Positions 1-11,127 of a stretch of DNA of 64,000 bases are shown one piece after another; position 1 is the first letter of the stretch; each line of letters opens with the position of its first letter. The stretch is from assembly GCF_020520425.1 (NCBI RefSeq), contig NC_079492.1, forward strand, positions 72,035,671 through 72,099,670. The letters are read 5' to 3'. Under the pieces are notes generated by a model. That model ran no database searches, was not told the origin of the DNA, and saw only the letters and a list, made by a program, of their open reading frames with translations. Both the position numbers and the translations under genes were made by a program. This DNA comes from Spinacia oleracea. Taxonomy: Eukaryota; Streptophyta; Magnoliopsida; Caryophyllales; Amaranthaceae.

Positions 1-24
1 CCTCCCGCTCCAACTGAGGGGGTG

Positions 25-158
25 TGTTAGACAATATTCTGTAAATAATATTTGTCCATAGTTAGCCTAATGTAAAAATGTAAAGTAGGGTTACATAGGA
101 TTACTATATATTGTGAATAATTAATGAAAGCCTCCTCAAGGAGAATTATTCCATCTTA
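25..158 (+). mobile_element. Possible short copia-type LTR fragment at window edge
   Basis: A purine-rich run (CAACTGAGGGGG) at 11-22 is followed by TGTTAGACAATATTC, the usual look of a polypurine tract followed by the first bases of a plant Ty1/copia LTR. The likely end near CCATCTTACG (about 158) is a guess, because the rest of the element lies outside the window and no second LTR is visible. Confidence 0.35.
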
Positions 159-1333
159 CGTTATTAAAGGGGGGAAATCGTGTATTAAAGGGGGTTTAAG
201 GTTTCACAACACCAATATAAATTTGATTTGTGGATTAGGAGGGTTATGCACGAGTTCATTGACTTATTTGATGTTAAAGCCCGCGCGTTTGTGACTAAAT
301 GCATTTGATGCCTTTTTACAAACCTCGAGTTATAGGGTGGATAACTGAAAATATGGTGGTATTTCGTGAACTTCTTCAAAACTCATGTCATTTCATACAA
401 TAACAACATTGTTTATGGTTTTATTCACGCTTCCGGCTTTTCCATTTTGAGAAGAGGTGTGTGGACACGAGAATCTAAAACCATCCCATTCCAAACACAA
501 AACAATTTAAATTAATCATGTTAGTCCGCTTTGAAAAGATTTGATTGGTCTTTTAAATTGAGTATGAACATGCATATGGCCTAAAAGCTAGGAATGATTG
601 AAAGGCGTGAGATTTAAAAAGCAAACTAGCTTGTAAGCCCATTCAAAAAACGGGCAATTATATTGTGGTTTGTTAAGTCATCTTTTAAAATGCTAATTTT
701 ATCGTGGGCCTTGTAATTCTAATAGGAATTTAAGATTTATATAGGGTTGAAATTTAAAAGTTCAAAAAAATATATAAAACAGATGGTTAATTAATATTTA
801 GTGTTAAAGATGGAGGTAAAGTGAGAGGAGTTGAATGAATAAATAAACTAAATGTTAAATTGATGTTGAATGAAGAAGCTAGATGAAGTGAAAGAGGTAT
901 GAAAACTGCAATATTTCATATAACAAACAATAAATTGAAAAATAAAAAAATAAAAAAATGTGTGGATGATATATGGGGTTACACGTGTCATCCAATCGTT
1001 TGTGGTTTTTCATTTTAAATACTAGGTATAGATGTTATTGAGTAAAATGTCGTTAAATTAATTGATCTCATTATTATACTTTCATAATATTAAATTTTAA
1101 GATTATTTTAGAACAACATAATTAGAGATAATTAGGGTCAAAGTGGTCAAAGTTATAGGTTGGCAAACATGTATTGCAAATTTTTTTTTTGAATTATGTT
1201 ATAAGCAAGAGAAAATAAGTGAAAATCGGGTAAATACAAGTATACACGTATTCCTTATACAACGGGACCACTGTATAAACTAAACGAGGGTTCTTTAGGC
1301 GGAAATTAAGATAACCCTAGCGTGCTTTGCCTC
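159..1333. other. AT-rich intergenic DNA upstream of the SKP1-like gene
   Basis: I see no open frame with recognisable protein content, no paired termini and no RNA gene. Several A-runs and T-runs occur, such as the T-run near 1180. The last few hundred bases presumably hold the promoter of the SKP1-like gene. Confidence 0.5.
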
Positions 1334-1340
1334 TATAAAA
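1334..1340 (+). promoter_or_regulatory. TATA box of the SKP1-like gene
   Basis: The motif TATAAAA in CTCTATAAAAACACTG lies about 105 bp before the ATG at 1442. This spacing is normal for a plant core promoter with a short 5-prime leader. Assignment is by motif and position only. Confidence 0.55.
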
Positions 1341-1441
1341 ACACTGTACAAGTTATAATTTCTCTGTCACGAAACTCTGTTAATCAGTTATATTTCTAGG
1401 GTATTTTGTTTGCACTCAATCTTTTAAAAAAGTTACATGCA

Positions 1442-2419
1442 ATGGCTTCTTGTTCATCATCCGGATCAAAGAAAAAGATAACGCTAAAGAGCGCCGACCG
1501 AGAATTGTTCCAAGTGGATGAGGAAGTGGCTATACAATCTAAGACGATCAAGCAGATTTTAGAGGAAATTTCTGGCGTCTACGAGATTCCGTTGCCGAAC
1601 GTCACAGGAAAAATTCTCTCAAAAGTCATCGAGTATTGCAAGAAACATGCTGGTTCTGCAAAATCCGATGATTTTAATTAGTGGCAAACGGATTTCCTAA
1701 ATGTGGATCAGAATACCCTTTTTGATATTATGCTGGTAATAATGAAATATCCTTAATCTTTTTCTTCAGTCATATTTTCGTTTGAAGGAGTATTCAACTT
1801 TTATTCTATTTGAAAAATCCTAAAACCAAAATAAATAAAATCGGCATAAGTACAATGAAAAACTAAACTGACATTGACAGTGATACCAAAAGAGTTTTCT
1901 ATAAGGCTTAATGATACACGAGTGCGTATGGTTTTTTTTTTTTTTACCACCCGGTTCACCCTTGCTAATCCGAATTCGGGTCGAGTTACGAGTGGATAGG
2001 TTAAAGTTCCCTCCCAATTATTGTTGCGGGGTGTGGTGCGAACGATGGAGCCGCAAGAACTTACATTATTTGGTGATTGATTTGCACTAGCTTGTTTGTG
2101 TATGCATATGTGTGTCTATAATGAGTGAAGACTAAGCAGTAAGCAGTAAGCAGTAAGCAGCCATCATCTTACTAGCTTTATCAATTTTAATCTTTAATAA
2201 TTATGGTCTAACTTGCATGGGGTTGTTCATTTATTTATTTTGCAGGCTACAAACTATCTGGATATCAGCAGTTTGCTAGAGGTAACCTGCAAATGTGTCG
2301 CGGACACGATGAAAGGAAACTCAATCGATGAGATTAGAAGTAAATACCACATAATTAACGATTATTCGCCCGAGGAAGTAGCGGAAATTAAAAGGGATTT
2401 CGCGTGGGCTTTTCAGTAG
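1442..2419 (+). pseudogene. SKP1: SKP1-like SCF ubiquitin-ligase subunit, interrupted by an in-frame TAG
   Basis: SKP1 proteins link CUL1 to F-box proteins in SCF E3 ubiquitin ligases. Exon 1 runs 1442-1735 and exon 2 runs 2246-2419, joined by a phase-0 GT-AG intron (1736-2245) at the conserved L-A-x-N-Y-L position. Exon 1 gives the BTB/POZ-like N-terminus (KKITLKSADRELFQVDEEVA, then IPLPNV and VIEYCKKH). Exon 2 gives the C-terminal F-box-binding helices (LLEVTCKCVAD, the IRSKYHI and DYSPEEVAEIKR motifs) and ends in the usual W-A-F plus one residue (WAFQ). The frame is broken once, by TAG at 1679-1681 just before WQTDF; past it the frame stays open to the splice donor with family residues (VDQNTLFDI). 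The start is the ATG before ASCSSSGSKKK, as expected for the family. Either a young pseudogene, a stop allele, or a gene making a BTB-only fragment of 79 residues. Confidence 0.85.
2132..2160 (+). repeat. Short tandem repeat (AAGCAGT)n in the SKP1-like intron
   Basis: The 7-bp unit AAGCAGT is repeated about four times in a row (CTAAGCAGTAAGCAGTAAGC and on). It lies inside the intron about 90 bp before the splice acceptor. Confidence 0.8.
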
Positions 2420-4456
2420 TAATCGATTTGAAGCTAGCAGCTTTTGTAGCTAAGCTCTTTCTTATCATTAGGGATTGTATAGTATGACATGTTCTGTGTG
2501 CATAGATGTTTACTGTTACGGAGTATATTACTGATGAAACACAGTATGTTAATTGTTAAATATAATGCATATCTTTCCTAACTAGTTTCCTTCATTGGCA
2601 TCAATGGCATGTAGAGTGCTTTCAATAATTTACCCCTAAATTTAACCTTTATTTGTATAAAAGTTTTAAAAATCATAAAGTCTGGATTTTCAAGCATCAC
2701 TTTTAAGCAAAGTTTGGTAATTTTATCGTTATAACTTGTTTGGTTTGACAACATAATGGATTTACATTCTTGGCTTACTTTCTCTAGTTGGTCAAAGTAT
2801 TATTTTCAGAAAATACTTAAATAATACTCCCCCCGTATCTTTTTGTTATTTACGTTTTTCATTTTGAGTATTTCAAATTATTTTTTATATTTCCTTTTAT
2901 ATTATCACATAAATTACTTAGTATTCTATCAAAATTTCACTACAAAAATTCGGCCATATACCAACGGAAATATATCGACGGAATTTTATCCGTTTCAAAA
3001 CTATCGACGGATTAAACACATTTCTTCGCTAAGTTAACTTTTCGACGGTTCTTTACCATCCGAAGCTAAACCCAGCGATGGTAAAAAAATTCCGTCGATA
3101 GTTAGCGACTGATAGAGATCGTCCGTCGATCATTTGAGCTACAGAAACCAAAATTTCGTCGCTGAGATTAATTTTCCTTTTTAAAAATGGCGAGAAAATT
3201 ATTTCAAGATATTTTAAGTCAAATTTTATTTGTTGGCGCTCAACTTTTGGCTACCCGCCTACTTCCCCTTAAAACCTAAATAAGTCCGCCCTTTTCTTCC
3301 ACTCTTCTTCAATTATAGAGAATAGAAACCCTAACCCCCAAAATCGCCAGTTGGAGACTCTTAGCACCCAGGTACTCCTCCTCTCTCTCTTCATTTTTTC
3401 CATTAAACTGCTTGTTATTTTACTGAATTTCTGAATTATTTATGATTTGAAGCATAAGGGAAAAGCTTGGAGAAGCAGGGATTAACATTAACAAAAGGTA
3501 ATTAATTCAATTTTAGGGTTTCTATTTGTTATGATTTTTGTTCTGTAATCTCGATGTGCCATTGTTGTTTTGAGAAAGAATACACTCTTCCAATACTACG
3601 ATGTTGATCTTTCTTCAATAAAGCCCAATTTTTCATATTTATAATTGGTTTTTTGAACAAATTTGTATGAATGCAAATTTAAATAATGTGTTTCCTGGAT
3701 TTATCTCTTACATTAGAAGATGGATTGTTAGTAAAATTGGGGGTTTTATCCCAAAATTCAAGTGGTTTTAAATTTATTTGTATCTTTTATGGTTTTGAGC
3801 TCTCAAGTTAGATAGATTGGCTGCAATAAATCTGACATAACTCAAAATAGATGCAGTGTTGAACTGTTTCCTTTGGTTCAAGTGTTGGTATATTGTACTT
3901 CTGCTGGATTTTCTCTAGTGCAAGGAAGGCTTTGTATATAATTGTGCAAATGATGTAATGGTTTTGGTGTATGAATTAAAGATAACTATCTTAAATAGCA
4001 TTTTGTAGTTCAAGTTGATAAGGAAATAGTGTCACACTCTAGACTCTAGTTGTGTGAGTTGATATGGCTTCACCTTATCACCTGTTTATTTGTGTAAATG
4101 AATTGATATATTCAAGGATATTTATAAATATGTGCCGGACAGTATGGTATTACATTGAGTTTTCTAGCTACCAAATAACAAAGCAACAATCTAATGAAAA
4201 CTCTAGTGTAATCCTCTTCCTTTTTTGTAATTTGTTGCTCCTGCTACGTGCTACCTATTTTAATATTTATGCATCTCATTCTCAATTCTCATCCACTCTT
4301 AATATTTATACTTCAATGCTTTTTTGGGTTAAGTATTATTTTTTTATTCGGTTGCCCGTAAGTCTAATATTCAAATATGGAAATGTAGGTCCGAACACAA
4401 ACAAACTCGGATAATCCTAGAACTAACCCAACATTATGTAATCCTGATATATAGCT

Positions 4457-4548
4457 GTCAATGTATCCTTGAAACCCCATTGATATATATCTTTTTTTGC
4501 TTTTTTTTGTTAGATGTCAATGTATCCTCGAAACCTCATTGATATATA
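4457..4548 (+). repeat. Direct repeat of about 33 bp inside the CACTA element
   Basis: GTCAATGTATCCTTGAAACC followed by CCATTGATATATA at 4457 recurs with two changes at 4517, separated by a T-rich spacer. It lies upstream of the TnpA-like gene. Confidence 0.7.
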
Positions 4549-5042
4549 GCTGAAGTAGGAGACTCCTCATGTTACAGCATCCACACATAGTTGTATCACC
4601 TTCATCTACCGTATTTATGCTCATTTACTTGATGTAGCATGATAAAAGAGAGGGTTCTGAGCAAATAAATTTGAATCCACTTGAATTGTGAGCAATATTT
4701 CTACTTTATCACTATTTAATGAGTAATAATTTGACTGGCTGCTTATTTTTTTCTATAATTGAGGTGTCTGACTTGATAGAAATAACTGAAAGTTGCTACC
4801 AGATACTAATTTTAGAGAAAGGAAAGACACTTAACAATTATTATTTTCTACTTTACCTGGTTGGAGTAAGTAGATAATTAATCATTAAAAGGATATGCTA
4901 CTTTAAGAGTTTAAGCATCAAGGATTCTGTATATTTAGCATTTAAGAAGCTTAAAATGAATTAGTTTTGTGTTGTGTTTATTTATAATATGTAGATTAAT
5001 ATGTTAAGTAAGTTTTATGTTTATTATATACTTGACATGCAG

Positions 5043-7650
5043 ATGTCGTATAGATGTAGAGGTGGTTTGAACGGGAGAGGTGCCATCATTCGACCTCCAG
5101 GCTATCGTAATAATGTGCAGGAAAATCCTCACATTGGTGAAGAGAACCTTCATCAGATGTCTCCAGAAAATAACTATAGCCCGAATCCTAGTACTATGCC
5201 CCAGTCAGCAGCAAGCACATTGAATCAGATGCCTAATTCTAGGTCCGTGACAGCAACAAGCACATTGAATCAGATGCCTAATTCTAGGTTCGTGACAGCA
5301 GCAAGCACTCTTCACCAGTCACCTAATTCTGTGACCCAAGCAGCAACAAACATGGTTCATCTAGAGCCCCAAACAACCGTCCGTAATGTCAATCTTGATA
5401 ATTATGGTAACACAAATGTATCGGATGAAACAAGAAACCCTGAAAAGACTGATTCAGTGATGCACCCTGATGAATTGTGGTGGGTTGCATTCAATTAACA
5501 CATTTATAAATATGTTTGATGTAGGATATTTTATGTATTATTTCATTGAGTGAGGTATTCTTTTATATTTTCCTTTCGACAGGTTTCCCCATCGTGATGT
5601 GGTTGATAAAGTTTCTGAGACATCGTATAAGACATACTTTAAAGGACCCTATTGCAATTGGAAAATGACTCCCCCGCAAGTTCGTCGGAGGTGGTGGAAT
5701 GCTTTTAAGGTTTATCTTTTCTTAAGTTTATGTCTTACTCCGTATTTCCATATATTTAGCATATTATTATTCATTTTTAGCTCTCATTTATGGAATTTGA
5801 TTCATCCTTTGATTACTCCCTTACTTAATCCCTTCTTATTCGATTTAAGCTTGAGTTCTCCTGGGATCCATCGGTAGCTAAGCGGGTTAAGAAGGGGTGG
5901 CAATCAAAATGTAGGAGGCGCCTTTCTGATATGGTGTCAAAAGTTTGCACGGATCCTGACTACAATGCAGATTGGTGTCCTCCTACCATAAGGGAGGAAA
6001 TGGTTCAGATTAGATCTACTGAAGAATTCCAAGAAAAATCAGAGAAATGTAAGAAAAATCGTAAGGGTAATGGAAATCAAAAGATTCACCATCGTCAGGG
6101 ATCCATATCGACTGAAGAAGTGATGTTAAAACTGGTAATAATTTCCTTGCAGCAAAAAGTACTTCCTAGTCCTTTAATTTAATTAATTATTTTGATGCCT
6201 TGGATAAGCTCCATGTCGGTTTAGTACTTTGGCACACACTTGCCTATCCTTTGGTTTTTGCCAATATTTTGATATCTGGTGTAGTTCTATATTTGGCACA
6301 TTAAAATCATTCTACGTTGAAGCTGTATTATCATAAAGATTTCTTTATTTTCTGATGTATTAAGGTTATGTTTAGTTCATTGACATGAAGTGTCTGGCTG
6401 TTTACAAAGTAGTTGTCTTTTTTCTACATTTGTTATTTTTTGCTCATGTGTACTAATACATAAATTGATCATGTCTTTTTTTCAAATAAACAATGAATAG
6501 AAAAAGAAGTTGGGACGTAAGCCAACTGCAGCTGAGCTTTACTACAAGTGCCATGCTGATAGTAGTGGACGATTCGTTAATGACAAGGCTCAAGCGGTTT
6601 GGGTAAGTATTTAGAGCTTTTAAGTACTAATTTGGTTTGTTGTATCTTTGATTGTCAGTTTCCGAGAAGATTTAGCATGATGACTGATGAGGCATTCATA
6701 GTTTTTGTTATTTTATATGCTACAAGGAGGCAAAGTAGAGTATATGAGACTAAGAAATAAATAACGCACAGGTAGAGTATACATATTATAAGCACAATAC
6801 CTGTTTAATATATGAATTTAAATATTGTCACAAGGATGAGGTAGTCTTTGCTAATTATAAGCCAGGCAAATGGTATATATTTCATAGATGAGCCAGGCAA
6901 ATTGTATATCTTCGCTAATTATAACGTCCCAATAACCAACCAAAATAGCATCCAACACCATATACATGATCCTCCTTAATTCCTTGTGTCTTTTCTTAGT
7001 ATGTTCTAAGCTTGTATACCTTTCATTTAGACAATTTTTCTTTTTGGTGTTGTCAAGCTTGGCACGTGTTTGGGTTTGAGATAGATCGATTATGCATCTA
7101 GTTTTTTCTGTGTTGTGATTCTCGTGTATCTTGAATGTTGGAGATGTTCTTCTATGTGTATATTTCTTTATATCATGTTCCCAGGTAAAACTCTTATAAA
7201 AGTCCATTTTAAATTCATGTTTACTTGTCTATTTTTCAGAATGACTTTAAGGAGAAAAAAGCTACAAACTCTCTATGTGAGAGTGAGAATCAAAAGACAG
7301 AGGACGAGTTGTTCCTTGAGGCGACAGGTGGATGGAATGAAAAGGGAAGAGTATTTGGTATGGGAGCATCAGCAGACTCATACTATGAGAGACCAGGAGT
7401 TGAAGAGAGGAACGCAAAAAGACGCAGAAGAGACTATGCAATGGAGTTGGAAGGCAAGGTTATAGATCTTGTTACAGAGAATTTGGAACAAAAGACTGAG
7501 CTTGATGCAACAAAGGTGAGCCTAGTTGAAACCCAAAAAAGTCTTGCTGAAACTCAAAACGCTTTGAAGGCTCTGGAACAAACAGTGCAACTTCTTTTGC
7601 AAGCCAGCAACATTGCAACTATTCCTACCTCTACCTCTCCTTCTGTCTAA
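5043..7650 (+). CDS. TnpA-like plant transposase protein (Transposase_24, Ptta/En/Spm type)
   Basis: Five exons join in frame: 5043-5479, 5583-5709, 5850-6134, 6501-6602 and 7240-7650, with GT-AG introns, giving 453 residues and a TAA stop. The N-terminus starts MSYRCRGGLNGRG and holds nearly three copies of a 15-residue repeat around residues 56-100 (key residues STLNQMPNS). The middle has the features of Transposase_24: a tryptophan-rich block (WFPHRDVVDK, NWKMTPPQVRRRWWNAFK), then a basic block ending in RRRLSDMVSKV, then KLGRKPTAAELYYKCH with GRFVNDKAQAVW. The last exon has a RRRR basic patch and a leucine/glutamine-rich coiled coil (about residues 380-435). Proteins of this kind bind subterminal repeats of CACTA elements rather than cutting DNA. 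No stop or frameshift is visible. The gene sits inside the CACTA ends in the same orientation. A fusion of two transcripts is possible but not needed. Confidence 0.82.
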
Positions 7651-8709
7651 CTTGTTACTTAGACGGATGATCATTACTGGATAGGGGATGGCTTCCTTTT
7701 GTACATGCATGTGAAGTCTCTTGATTATGTAATAGACATGCTTAGATATCTATATGCTTCTAATTAATATAGGCATCAAGGTGAGGTGTTTTCTAATTAA
7801 TGTGCCAAAATCATAGGTCAAGGAGCCACTTTTGTATAGTGTATGAGCTCCTGCCTTAGCTTCATTCTCACCTTTGCTTTTTTGTATGGGAATCATGGCC
7901 AAATATATATGGCTCATGTTATTGATACTTGATAATCTATGAATTTTATTGTGTTACTCTCATTGTCAAAAAATTATTTATTTTGTCATTCCAAGTAGTG
8001 TAGTTCTTATGGTATCTAAAATATTTTTTTGGGAATTTAAATATTGATTCCTTAATATCAAGCGAGGGAAAAGAAATACCGGTTGCTCTATGTTCCACAA
8101 TCAAATACTAGAATCCGCGACGAAATATCACATTCTGCAGCTAAACCAAGCGAGGGAAAATTTTGGTCTGTCCCTAAATTCAGCGACGGAAATAAATAAT
8201 CTGAAGCTAAATCCAGCGACGGATTTAACAAAATCAGTAGCTAATTTTATCGACTGAAAATAAAATTCTGTAGCGAAGTTTTTCTACGGAATCAGCGAGG
8301 AAATATTCCCTTCGCTACACACGCGACGGTTTCACTGGCTGCCGTTGCTTGGCTCGGTTAGCGACTATGGTTTTTCCAACGGCCTCTTTCCGTCGATCAT
8401 TCCGCCTCTGGGTTTAAACAGCGATGGATTCTTTAATATAACAACGGATAAAATCTGTCGCTATAACGTGTTTTTTTGTAGTGTTTGTGTCCAATTATTA
8501 TTTTAACCAATTAAATTCATTGGGTCATTTAATCTATAAATTTTTCTCATTTCCCAATATCAGAATTTTGATAAAAGTAAAAACATTATAAATAAACGTA
8601 AATTGTCTTGTTTAAATAAAAAACCTGAGGAATCTCGATACAAATTAATTGATTGTTAAAACGCGTGAAAAATAATAAACGTAAAGAACAAAAAGAGACG
8701 GAGGGAGTA

Positions 8710-9952
8710 ATTACTTTGTATAAAAGTTTTGAAAATCATAAAGTCCCTGAGTACATAGTTTTCATATTAATAACAATCATAGTTATTAATTATAAGTGAT
8801 GCTTGAACATAAAATAAAAACATAGAAGTTCAAATATGAAAACATGTTTTGGTTGTCTTCCTAAAGCTTTCTAACTCACTTAATAACATTATGTCCCGTG
8901 ACAAAGTTTGTAGAGTGGGTGAGCCTAATGTGCTCAAATAATCCAGATGATTCACTCTACTTTAGACTTGGCATAGTTCTAGAAATTAATGCAAACAAAC
9001 TAAACATGCTCATCTCGAGAGGACTTCATTCCGGTTGGGTGTTCTTTGTGGCGGCATAATGAGCAAACAAAATTGAAAATGTGGTGAAGTTTCAACAATT
9101 AATGGGAGGAAAATACACACATGCCTTGCAAAGTGTCCTACAATATAATACTTCACATGCTAGTATCCATCAACTACTTCAACTTACACTAACATTCTCA
9201 GTAAGGAACAAATAAATACTAAGAACAATCAACAATTGTGGTATACAAGTGTAGAAAAGCAAGGGAGAAAATTGTTTAAAGAGAATGCTAAACAACCACT
9301 TGAAAATTAAACATTTGAAATTTTTGAGCTAAACTACTTTTACTATTTTTTTGTGTACGTTTCTTTTCCGGAGTGAAGGCATACATTTATTTTGTTTTTT
9401 CGAATTTTTTTGACTTAAAATTTAAACGAAAACACAAATACGAATACAATTATAAACATATTACATTCATGAGATGAACTAACAAATAAGGTTCAATAGG
9501 CTTGGGTGTCAAAGTGTACCAAACCTATCGCCAATCCCCTAACACGCCCTGAAAAGCATTCGGATTGTTAGAGTTTGAGATGCGCTGAAAAGCATTTACG
9601 CGCAAAGGATCTTTCGCGCGTGGCACCTAGGCGTGAGAAATGTCTCACGCTCAAGCGCCAGCGCCATATTCGTTCAACATTGAGTTTTAATCAAATTAGG
9701 ATTTTACGTGAGAATTCTGTTGCGCATGAGCTTTGGCGCGAGTGATAAGTTGTGTTGGGCCCTGTGCGCAAGACATTTCTTGCGCACAAATCAATTTTTA
9801 TGCGTTTTTCTCAGATTTTCTGATTTAATTCGGTTATATGCCATATTAAACTCTTTTAATCCTTGTTTTCTAATTCTATTCAATCAAAACTCTTTTTAAT
9901 CCTTTTTCTATATTTTTAGGATTTTAGGAATTTAATCAGAATGCGACTAGAA
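8710..9952. other. Intergenic DNA between the CACTA/MITE nest and the Helitrons
   Basis: No recognisable protein, RNA gene or paired ends. The first 100 bp (8716-8806) contain a copy of a sequence that also lies left of the MITE at about 2652 (GTATAAAAGTTTTRAAAATC then ATAAAGTC). A stretch at 9540-9790 is rich in GCGC and CGCGCG motifs unlike its AT-rich surroundings. Confidence 0.5.
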
Positions 9953-11127
9953 TCTAATCTAATATACATATATAAAGGAGGCATATTTGCTGAAAGATTA
10001 GAGCGCCACCTATGATTACTAATGATTTCGGCCAATGAAAAATAAGATTTCTAATTTCTTTTTGAATTAAAAAAATCAAGTGCCACGTAGATAATTAATT
10101 AGGTGTCACGTAGATATTTTAATTAATTAATTATTAATATATACAACTCCATCGAAAATCAAACACTCTAATAATTAAAAAATAATCGATTGCCACGTAG
10201 ATAATTAATTAGGTGCCACATATATATTTTAATTCATTAATTAATTACTAATATATACAACTCCATCTAAAATCAAACACTCTAATAATTAAAAAATAAA
10301 TCTAAAATAAAATTCATCCAAAATCAAACAATAATCTAAAATAAAATAAATAAAATTCAAGTTAAAATCAAACATTAATCCAATATTAGAGCGCCACGTA
10401 GAAAAATCTAATGGCTTCGGCCAATGAAGGAATATTTGCTGAAATATTAGAGCGCCACCTAGGATTGCTAATGGTTTCGGCCAATGAAAAATAATATTTC
10501 TAATTTCTTTTTGAATTAAAAAAATCAAGTGACACGTAGATAATTAATTAGGTGCCACGTAGATATTTTAATTAATTAATTACTAATATATACAACTCCA
10601 TCGAAATTCAAACACTCTAATAATTAAAAAATAATCGATTTTCACGTATATAATTAATTAGGTGCCACGTAGATATTTTAATTAGTTAATTACTAATATA
10701 TACAACTCCGTCTAAAATAAAACACTCTAATAATTAAAAAAATAAATCTAAAATAAAATTCATCCAAAATCAAACAATAATCTAAAATAAAAAAAAAAAA
10801 ATTCAATTTAAAATCAAAAATAAATCCAATAGCGCCACATAGAAAAATCTAATGCTTTAAGCCAATGAAAAATAAGATTTCAAAATTAATTTTGCATTAA
10901 AAAAGTCAAGTGCCACGTAAAGAAATGATTAACTTTCACGTAGATAATTTTTATTAATTATTTATTAATATTACGCATTACAATTTCATCCAAAAACAAA
11001 CACTTTCATAATAAAAAAAATCTAAAATGTTCAATGCAAAATCAAAAACTAATATAATCTAATATAAGATTTTTATTTAAACATAACAATTTAATAGAAT
11101 CCGTGCATCGCACGGGCTAAAATTTAG
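9953..11127 (+). mobile_element. Non-autonomous Helitron
   Basis: The 3-prime end has the Helitron hairpin CCGTGC-ATC-GCACGG at 11101-11115, followed 12 bases later by TTAG (a worn CTAG) and a T. The 5-prime end is placed at TCTAATCTAATATACATATA (9953), a TC start of the common plant type, less sure by a few bases. There are no inverted ends, no target duplication and no Rep/helicase frame. The inside is a 449-bp higher-order repeat. Confidence 0.72.
9980..11060 (+). repeat. Higher-order tandem repeat inside the Helitron
   Basis: A block of about 449 bp starting ATTTGCTGAAAGATTAGAGC (9984) recurs at 10433, and a decayed third copy follows from about 10820. Each block contains two copies of a ~110-bp sub-unit built on TGCCACGTAGATAATTAATT, at about 10080, 10190, 10530 and 10640, with a degenerate one at 10911. 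The sub-units are AT-rich and hold repeated CCACGTAG boxes. Confidence 0.8.

Larger units (their letters stand above)
2938..8483 (+). mobile_element. Complete CACTA (En/Spm) DNA transposon
   Basis: The element begins CACTACAAAAATTCGG at 2938 and ends TTTTTTTGTAGTG at 8483, the defining inverted ends of the CACTA superfamily. A 3-bp duplication TTT flanks it (2935-2937 and 8484-8486), the family's standard size. Both subterminal regions (about 2955-3140 and 8100-8460) are dense in short CGACGGA / TCCGTCG-type motifs in both orientations, as expected for TnpA-binding subterminal repeats. It carries one gene, a TnpA-like protein. There is no TnpD-type catalytic transposase, so the copy is non-autonomous but could be mobilised in trans. 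Confidence 0.93.
2827..8707. mobile_element. Stowaway/mariner-type MITE, split by a CACTA insertion
   Basis: The left terminus CTCCCCCCGTATCTTTTTGT at 2827 is the inverse of the right terminus ending GACGGAGGGAG at 8707. Both are flanked by TA (2825-2826 and 8708-8709), the duplication used by Stowaway and mariner elements. The MITE itself is only about 332 bp (2827-2937 plus 8487-8707). The 5.5 kb between is a CACTA element inserted later. No coding capacity belongs to the MITE. Confidence 0.85.

Noticed and set aside
4064..4414. 116-residue frame in the CACTA element
   Set aside because: Composition matches AT-rich noncoding DNA and no link to the TnpA-like exons or TnpD was found.
10289..10528. 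Minus-strand frame with repeated HWPKPL in the Helitron
   Set aside because: It only reflects the internal tandem repeat read backward.
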